Source: Holothuria scabra (lineage: Eukaryota > Echinodermata > Holothuroidea > Aspidochirotida > Holothuriidae). From it: DNA of 64,000 nt. The translations under genes were made by a program, and so were the position numbers. The notes beneath the pieces are model-generated. The model saw nothing but the letters and a program-made list of their open reading frames with translations. It had not been told where the DNA came from and ran no database searches. Each line of letters starts with the position of its first letter. Within the stretch, counting starts at the first letter, position 1. The stretch is taken from assembly GCA_037179385.1 (NCBI GenBank), contig CM074179.1, positions 34,745,905-34,809,904 of the forward strand, in the 5' to 3' direction. Below are positions 57,801 to 64,000 of this stretch, piece by piece.

Positions 57801-60800
57801 ATGGTTGATTCCCTTCTACGCCCCCTTGATCGCAACAGGGGGTAGCACCGTGTGTATATACCACAACTCTCATACGAGGGCGGACCTTTGGTTAGGTTAG
57901 CAGATTATTGCCTCCTGCAGAGATCATGGCTAGATTAAGGTTTATCTGTAATTAAAACGTTGTTGTTAAATTCAAAGGAACTCCTTCATTTCAAATATAA
58001 GTTAGGAGGAACATAAAAGTCGCAAAGACACAGTGAGGAGTAAAACCAATATGCCAAGACGGTGTATCACTCTTTCTTTTCTCCCATAATGCAGGAAGGT
58101 AATGTCGGTCGCACAAGTGTAACAACAGGAAAAAGTAAGTAAATTTTAATAACCCTATAGAACCCCCAGAAAGGCCGCTGTGAATCAGACTTACATCTGA
58201 AGACGTGAAATACATTTTTAATTTACGATTGTGATAATAACGTTCAAACCAAAATAAAAAATTTACATAAAAAAGTTCGTTTTACCAAACATGGCCATTA
58301 CCATTTATGATAATGCAAGGGTAAAAAGTGGTGCCTCAAATGGGAGGTAAACGCAAAGAACCGTGTGTTCGCATGCGAACGCTAGTACTGACACCACGGG
58401 CATTAAAAATAGAAATATGTATAACATACACTGAAAAATAAAACTTTAGTTCAAGTATTTCTCAACCAGTAAGGTTTGTTCAGTTCCGTGATTTAAGTGA
58501 TATTAAGCATATCTACAATGACCTTACATCATTATTCAATGGTGTCTCTTTAACGGTTCGTGCAATGCGATTCATTAATTTCATTCATGCAATGGTGTCT
58601 GTTTAACGATTGGAAGGGAAATGTTGCGTTTGTTTTTCAAGCAAATTCATCTTTTTTAAAACTAATAGTTTTTGTCACAGGGTGATAGATTATAAAGCAG
58701 TATGATAGCCTTCTTTTATAGAAATAAGTTTCCCGCAGATAGAAATGCAGTTGTTTGTTGCTCCAGAATAATTTGTTCACCCAAACTTTCAACATTTCAA
58801 ATGATGCAACGTCCAAGGCCCTTATTACACGCATTTCGAAGAGATGTATCTTTTGCTGGGGTTTACGATTAAGACTGAATTGTTAGACAGTGTCTGAGCT
58901 ATTTTCTTGATTTCTTCACTTGATTGTAAGGTCTATTAGCATAGTGCTGAGTAAGTCTTTTTCTTTAATTTCGATTTCCAAAAAATGTGATTTAAATCGT
59001 TTTGCTTTATTAGAAATCAAGTGTTAAATTTGGAAAAAAAATGATTAATTTATTTTCTATTTCGCTGGAAATAGCCTATTTCTTCTATCAACATCCAACA
59101 TACCCACGTGACTGCAAGGAAGTCCTTGATCAATGTTTGAGCAAAAATTCCAGTGGAGTCTATGTAATAAAACCAGATGGGTTCCCATACCCATTTGAAG
59201 TTTACTGCGACAACAATTTCGACTCCTGGGGTTGGACAGTGAGTTAATTGTTTTCATTTTATGTAAAAATTTCAAAAATACACTTCGGAAAGTAGTTTTT
59301 TCGTGGTGGTCTGCTTCCTGTGAAAAAACTAATTTTCCTCCCTTAATTGTAAATGATTACAACAATTGTGCTGCAAAGAATACAATATTTCTAACAGATG
59401 TATTGATGTATGCTTCATATTTCTATGTATCATCTTACAAGAAGAAATGTGTCTTATATGTTAATTTTTTTTTTTTCAAAAGAATCGAGTGAGTAGAGTC
59501 ACGGTTGTTTTGTATTGTAATTTATGTTTTATGGATGACCATATTATTTATGTACAAAGGAACAGTAATAGTCATTAACATCAAAGCAATGTTCCTTGGG
59601 AAATGAAGTACACTGTTAAAAGTGGCTCGAACTTCGTGCAAACATACAGGAAAGAGGAACATAAAGATGACAGAAAAGGTTCTGGTAAGAAATTTCCAGA
59701 ATTTTCTGTGTAATTTTTACTTATCTCCTTTTATTTGTGTTCTGCAAGTCTGCCTGGTTTATTTTTTTTTTCTTTTTTCTTTTAGTATTTTTACAAATTA
59801 ATAAGCAGGGCTTAGGTATAAGACTTTTCAACCAAAATTTCATTAGCACCTTTTCTTTTCTTTTTCTTTTTTTTTTTTTAAATGGACTGCGTTTTCGATC
59901 ACTGTAAAAATAAGGGTTTCTCGGAAAGCCTGTCAAAATATAATAGACTGAGAAACCTCGGTGACATTTTATAAGGGACAACATTGCCAAATCTTCGCTT
60001 GCTTGAAAGTGTTACGATTCTTTTAACGTACCGTTGACCAAAGGAGCTACTCGTAGGAGATGCATATATATTATCAATCGTAATAATGCATTTAGTAGTT
60101 TGAATCATTTACATAACTATTTCGTTTATCCTGCCTTTATACGGGTTTTGCAAGAAAAGTAACATAATCGTTATGGTGCATTTGTTATATAAAAATTCTG
60201 ACTTCGTTTTTTTAACAGGTTATCATGCGTCGTCAGGACGGTTCACTTGTATTTTCCCGTAACTGGGTTGATTACGAGAAAGGTTTCGGATTTTTAAGTA
60301 GTGAATTTTTTCTTGGTAATGAAAAACTCTCCTATCTGACAAACCAACAAAGGTACCAGCTTCGTATGGATATTACGATTTCTAACGGATCAACAGGATT
60401 TATGAAGTACAGTTACTTCCGAATCAGCGATGAATGGGGCAACTATTCATTGGCTTCATTGGGGGAAGCAGAAATAACACCTGGTATGTTTTTTATTGTA
60501 TCTTTAAGTCTAATTCATACAAATATCTTGCTAGGTAGATAGAATGGTTTCCTGAAAAGTAAGGACAAGTAATTAGCCTTAATCCAAAAGGAACTTTCAT
60601 TCAAATGGGAAATAACTCTCATGAGATACAAGGAATGAGATGTTAAAATTGAAAATCATTGCTTTGTCTCATTCAGAAATAATTCCAGTATCTTGTCCAA
60701 GCAACATGATATACACAGATTGTTCATGCGAAAAGACTTGTGAAGCTCCAATGAGCTGTCAGAATATTTGTCAGGAAGAAGAAAGATGCACTTGTCCCGA

Positions 60801-63119
60801 TGGTTTCGTTTTGAAACGAAGTGATTGCGTTACTCCTGAAGAATGTCGGTGTTACTATGCAACCGCTAAAAAAGTCATTCCGGTAAATATATAGCTTTTG
60901 ATTAAGCGTTATTTGGCCATCTATTCTTTTTACTTCTCAGTAAGTACATAGATTTTAAATTGTCCGACATTTGAACATTCACAACACGGTAAGAATGGTT
61001 TTCAGTTTTTTGAAGGACTGAATCTTTAAAAAGAAATCAAAATTGACGGGATCTCATTCATAAAATCTCAACAGAAAATGAATGTTTCCATTAAAGATCT
61101 TTGCCCATTTTGTCCTACATGTTAAGACAAAATTCATTATAGAGATAAAATTGGAAGCTGAATTCTTTGTTAGATGAGAATGATTGTCAATTATATCGCT
61201 CGGATGAACATCTTTTATTTCAGAAATAACTTCACCTGATTTAAGTATTACATTTTACCTGTAAATATTTCTCCGTTCCTCCCTTTTATAGATTGGCGGA
61301 TCCGTCGTTAACGACCAATGTTCAACGCAATGTTCTTGTAGTGAAAATGGTTTGACATGTAGTAGTTACAATTGTCATCCTAACGCAAGGTGTATACGTT
61401 CCAGCGAAGGAGGGCGTTGTGCTTGTAATACTGGCTTCATTGGTGATGGGTGAGACTGTAGGCCTTTATGTCGTACCAACATGATATATACTAATTGCAC
61501 ATGTGAAAGGACTTGTGAAGCTCCATCGAACTGTCAGAATAATTGTCAAGAAACAAGCAGATGTGTTTGTCCTAATGGATTCTTTTTGAGAGGGAGTAAC
61601 TGCGTTCCACTTGAAGAATGTCCTTGCTACTCTTCCTCGGCCGGCAAAGTTATTCTGGTAAATAGGATTCAATTTTCACTCTTGAGTTAGGTAAATTAAT
61701 TTGTAAGTCTTCGGGGTTTCATTCACCTCGTCAGAGGCAGCAGAATGTTTAAAAATTCACCCCAAACTCATCCTTTTATAAGTATTCTCAAAAATAAACT
61801 TGTTGGAGTAAGGTTTTGTATGTCATCTGGACAGTCACTTCAACCCGCTAATAGCTTTGAACCTTGAGTATGATCTAAAAGCCTGATGAAGCGTCTGGCG
61901 TTAGCAGTACAGTCGAATATTGCTTGATTTCCTACGCACCTTAAGGGCGGAGTTACTTTTGACAAAGAAGCACGAATCTATACTTTCAGGAAAAGTATGC
62001 AATTCATATGTCAAATGTTTTCCTTGTTTTACTTACTGCAGGTTGGAGAATCATACATAAATAGCCAGTGTTCAGAGAGATGTTCTTGTAGTAGTAACCG
62101 TCTCTCGTGCGCTAGTTACGCATGTGATCAAAACGCAAGATGTACAAGTACAGTCGACGGAGGGCGCTGTTCTTGCAATACAGGCTTTGTTGGTGATGGA
62201 GAAACCTGTGGCTGTAATAGAGGCTTCTTAGTTGACGGGTCAAGATGTCGACGACCAAGAGATTGTGATGAAGTTCCATCAACTGAAGGATATAGCGGTA
62301 GCGGGTTGTACTACATCCTACCTTCCAATTGGCAGGAGTTTCGAGTTCATTGCAACATATCAGAAGGGCGATGGACGGTATGCAATGTATCTATTTAAGT
62401 TTAACCACAGAACTACACACCTATATTTAAGCGTAATCTGAAGTGTACTGTAATTGTTCGGAGAGTTTTAGAACTGCTAAAATTTCGAGTAAAGTGGTCA
62501 GGATATAGGAACCTATTGCTTCCATGCATCTTAAGTTCCGCTTGAATGGAACAAATTTTGGTTCAAAATCACTTATAAAAGAGAACTTTTTAATAGAGAA
62601 AAGGATTAGGCCTACTTGGACCTTCGGATGATAAATAGTTCTTTGGAATTGGGATCTAATTTCTTTGTAAATAATGTAAGATAGTTTTTTCCCCTCTATC
62701 TATCGTTGAGCATATGTGCAACACATTCGCACAAACAAGGTGCCTCTGGCAGTCTGGTGGTTTGTCATGACGGCTTTGGGTGATGTGATTGCGTTTGAGA
62801 GGATATGAGGAAAATGGTATTGCTATCTTTGTAATGCGTTTCTTTATGAAGGTTTTGCAGAGACGCATTCCAGACTCCACGCGAGACTTCTATCTTTCTT
62901 GGAGTTCATACAAACGCGGATTTGGGGAATTGGACGAAGACTTTTGGCTTGGAAATGATAAAATTTACTACCTCACGAGTCAAAGAGACTATCAACTCCG
63001 TATTGATATGATTGACTCTGGTAACAGGCATTACAGAGCCGTGTACAACGGATTTCGTATCGGAAATGAAGGAACCAAGTATCGAATGACTGTACTTGGA
63101 CGTTACAGTGGAAATGCAG
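51765..63119 (+). CDS. Gene B: secreted FBG-TIL-EGF multidomain protein, premature stop, 3' end outside window
   Basis: I join exons 51765-51839, 58095-58134, 59075-59238, 60219-60483, 60677-60882, 61292-61657, 62042-62377 and 62852-63119. All use GT-AG introns with matching phases. The final FBG2 exon lies past 64000. The first seven modules parallel gene A: signal peptide, linker, FBG1 without its P subdomain, TIL, TILa-EGF, TIL, TILa-EGF, FBG2. The frame is broken by TGA at 61451-61453 in exon 6, where gene A has CGA, so translation would end after 303 residues, within the first EGF-like segment. The downstream exons are otherwise open and well conserved, which suggests the lesion is recent or allelic. 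Exon 8, damaged in gene A, is intact here. Confidence 0.75.
52721..52806. repeat. Short direct repeat, two copies
   Basis: The word 'caatctacaatt.ctacaa' followed by 'aataaatct' occurs at about 52725-52751 and again at about 52779-52806. Confidence 0.6.
53969..55723 (+). pseudogene. LINE reverse-transcriptase pseudogene
   Basis: Four successive open pieces (53969-54373, 54416-54622, 54655-55365, 55388-55723) together give an RT: SYRSIALLSLLGKLF, GDEQAGFRREHSTIDHIF, CTFIDYKNAFD, VGVRQGENLSPVLFAIYLND, and LLYADDTVVLAE (catalytic). These are followed by TVNTSKTKI, a thumb region and a C-terminal ICELCN..DEYHYLFECP zinc-knuckle-like block. A TGA at 54371-54373 and frameshifts near 54615, 55240 and 55370 break it. 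Confidence 0.88.
55785..55862 (+). repeat. Polypyrimidine tract in LINE 3' region
   Basis: About 75 bases almost entirely C and T (runs of ttctttt and ttcttcg), between the RT frame and the tail. Could favour triplex DNA; probably just the element's 3' UTR. Confidence 0.6.
57291..57390 (+). repeat. tRNA-like SINE relic (gene B intron 1)
   Basis: 'ggaccgagtgtgtaatctaa' through 'ggggttcgaatctcag' and 'gttgggtcgtaccaaagac' has a B-box-like T arm and acceptor-like ends that pair imperfectly. It is orthologous to the gene A copy at 31863-31944, so it predates the gene duplication. Not a functional tRNA: the anticodon and T stems are mismatched. Confidence 0.5.
58095..58134 (+). CDS. Gene B exon 2: 40-nt microexon (linker)
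   Basis: Acceptor 'ataatgcag' and donor 'gtaagt' flank 40 nt encoding EGNVGRTSVTTGK plus one base. Same length, phase and position as gene A exon 2; it resolves the otherwise incompatible phases of exons 1 and 3. Confidence 0.85.
58135..59074 (+). other. Gene B intron 2
   Basis: No coding sequence supported. AT-rich with only short frames. Confidence 0.5.
59075..59238 (+). CDS. Gene B exon 3: FBG1 N-terminal part
   Basis: Encodes YFFYQHPTYPRDCKEV, LDQCLSKNSSGVYVIKPDG, FPYPFEVYCDNNFDSWGWT; 164 nt, phase as in gene A. The donor is 'gtgagtt'. Confidence 0.92.
59239..60218 (+). other. Gene B intron 3, lacking the array
   Basis: A 980-bp intron. Its first 60 bases align with gene A intron 3 up to 'cttcggaaag', which is where the gene A array begins a few bases later. 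It contains T-rich and A-rich runs and no repeat unit. Confidence 0.6.
60219..60483 (+). CDS. Gene B exon 4: FBG1 middle part
   Basis: Encodes VIMRRQDGSLVFSRNW, GFGFLSSEFFLGNEKL, LTNQQRYQLRMD and FRISDEWGNYSLASLGEAE; 265 nt with phase-1 exit. WT followed by VIMRRQDGS is the canonical FBG exon junction. Confidence 0.93.
60677..60882 (+). CDS. Gene B exon 5: TIL1 domain
   Basis: Encodes CPSNMIYTDCSCEKTC, NICQEEERCTCPDG and CVTPEECRCYY; 206 nt, phase 1 to 0. A cysteine-rich TIL module as in gene A. Confidence 0.9.
60883..61291 (+). other. Gene B intron 5
   Basis: A 409-bp intron, shorter than in gene A. No features beyond similarity to gene A near its 3' end. Confidence 0.6.
61292..61657 (+). 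CDS. Gene B exon 6: TILa, EGF-like, TIL2, with in-frame TGA
   Basis: The exon is 366 nt as in gene A. It reads GGSVVNDQCSTQCSCSENG, NARCIRSSEGGRCACNTGF, IGDG, then TGA at 61451-61453 where gene A encodes Arg (CGA). After that the frame stays open through MIYTNCTCERTC and EECPCY. The change is a C-to-T at a CpG, and it turns 'ggacgagac' into 'gggtgagac', a good splice-donor core. Confidence 0.85.
61658..62041 (+). other. Gene B intron 6
   Basis: A 384-bp intron between phase-0 exons. Nothing else seen. Confidence 0.6.
62042..62377 (+). CDS. Gene B exon 7: TILa, EGF-like and start of FBG2
   Basis: The exon is 336 nt. It encodes VGESYINSQCSERCSCSSN, NARCTSTVDGGRCSCNTGF, then PRDCDEVPSTEGYSGSGLYY and a RWT end. 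It lies after the premature stop and so is translated only if the TGA is bypassed. Confidence 0.87.
62378..62851 (+). other. Gene B intron 7
   Basis: A 474-bp intron. The gene A counterpart has lost most of it together with the 5' part of exon 8. Confidence 0.6.
62852..63119 (+). CDS. Gene B exon 8: FBG2 middle part
   Basis: The exon is 268 nt, phase 0 to 1. It encodes VLQRRIPDSTRDFYLSW, GFGELDEDFWLGNDKIYYL, YQLRIDMIDS and YNGFRIGNEGTKYRM. It is a full FBG central block, unlike the stub in gene A. The acceptor is 'tttatgaag'. Confidence 0.9.
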
Positions 63120-64000
63120 GTTAGTTTGAAACTTAGAGCTAATAAAATGCTAAAGATGATTTCAGGTAAATCACTCCAAATTAAAAAAAAAAAAAAAAAC
63201 TTCCTTTTGATGTTCTTCAAGTCAACGTTGTAGATATTGTAGTAATTTTATCGACCAAAAATCAACTTTAAAAGCTTAAAGGCAAACTGGTAATGAAAAC
63301 GGTTAATGAATTAGGATGAAGTTTTTATAATTTTATTTAATTTATTTAACAATTGAAATATTTATATGAACATGAATTTCAATAATAATAAGGATTCATT
63401 ACCGAAAGTTTGAGAAGTTGCTCCAAATATGTAATTAACTGTTCAGTTGTATTTTTTTCACCCAGTGAAAATATCAATACAGAAGTTACTTTCAAAAAGG
63501 TACACGTAATTTGGTATTGTACTCAGTCTAGTTCTAGACATGTCTTAATAAAAACATTGGCACCAGATCAACTAAGGCTTTAGGTTTAAAAAGTCTAAAA
63601 ATGCTAAATATCTTTTTCTGTATTCCCTCTCACTGTCACCGGATGTCATATTGTCATAGTCTAAATTTTACAATCTTATCTTATATTCTCTCAGATTCCT
63701 CTTTACCATATCTTATGATATTTCACAGACTGAAGTGCAACAATAGGTAATTGAAGTAAGTTTGAACGAACGTACTTTAAAACGTGTGGTGGAACGTTCT
63801 ACAGACAAGCGACCAATAAAACAATCCAAAATTAAAACACTTGTTCCGGTTAAATTTCAAAACCAAGGCCCAATAAAGAGCGGTTGTTCAAAAAATCGAT
63901 GTTAGTTTAAAAGGAAAAGGCGGAAAGTTTTTTTTTTTTTTCGCCTAGAGGCCGAGTTCTCCCAAGAGCCCCCTTTTTCATACCATGTCTCGCCTGAATC
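63120..64000 (+). other. Gene B intron 8, runs off the window
   Basis: Begins with donor 'gttagttt'. The FBG2 C-terminal exon (DND, NCA..WWY, SNLNG) is not present up to 64000, so it must lie beyond. There is an A run near 63182-63199 and a T run near 63930. Confidence 0.6.

Larger units (their letters stand above)
51840..58094 (+). other. Gene B intron 1 (6.3 kb)
   Basis: No host exon supported. It contains a short direct repeat (52721-52806), a decayed LINE (53970-55990) and a tRNA-like SINE relic (57291-57390). Several stretches align in inverted orientation with gene A intron 1. Confidence 0.5.

Noticed and set aside
59721..59990. Lys-rich 89-codon minus-strand frame
   Set aside because: It is produced by T-rich low-complexity intron sequence in gene B intron 3.

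Overview
This is animal nuclear DNA: AT-rich, intron-dominated, full of degenerate transposons, and with no bacterial-type gene packing. The only host genes I can build are two paralogous multi-exon genes for secreted proteins made of fibrinogen C-terminal (FBG), TIL (trypsin-inhibitor-like cysteine-rich), TILa/VWC-like and EGF-like modules. That repertoire and the repeat style suggest a marine deuterostome, and I would guess an echinoderm such as a sea cucumber. The organism is inference.

Layout. Gene A runs on the minus strand from 37438 down to 1581 (stop codon at 1583-1581). Gene B runs on the plus strand from 51765 to beyond the window end; its last visible exon ends at 63119. They are head-to-head copies separated by 14.3 kb. 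They share exon lengths (75, 40, 164, 265, 206 and 366 nt), splice phases, stretches of intron and a short 5' flank, so they arose by inverted duplication. The exon order is signal peptide (E1), a 40-nt microexon (E2), FBG1 N-terminal and middle parts (E3, E4), TIL1 (E5), TILa-EGF-TIL2 (E6), TILa-EGF-FBG2 start (E7), FBG2 middle (E8) and FBG2 C-terminal part (E9). FBG1 lacks its C-terminal calcium/ligand-binding subdomain; a TIL exon occupies that place.

Both copies look damaged, in different ways. Gene A has lost the 5' part of E8, and its E9 carries a tyrosine-codon microsatellite. Gene B has an in-frame TGA in E6 that also creates a good splice-donor sequence. Two more degenerate copies of the E9 coding segment lie in tandem in the spacer between the genes (48.5-49.2 kb).

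The most striking object is a 22-kb array (7050-29103) of 13.7 nearly identical units of about 1475 bp. It sits entirely in the E3-E4 intron of gene A; the same intron in gene B is only 980 bp. One unit (the 11th) is interrupted by a 1.87-kb 5'-truncated, LINE-type retrotransposon with an open reverse-transcriptase frame and a 21-bp target-site duplication. Each unit carries a CRE palindrome, an inverted CCAAT box and an ATG-initiated 66-codon ORF; no known family was recognised.

Other content: a second, decayed LINE (about 53970-55990) in intron 1 of gene B, a tRNA-like SINE relic shared by intron 1 of both genes, MITE-like elements (34990-35171 and 49273-50089), a GTCGGGGA-containing dispersed repeat in the spacer, and long stretches in which I see nothing codable. 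No rRNA, functional tRNA or CRISPR array was found.
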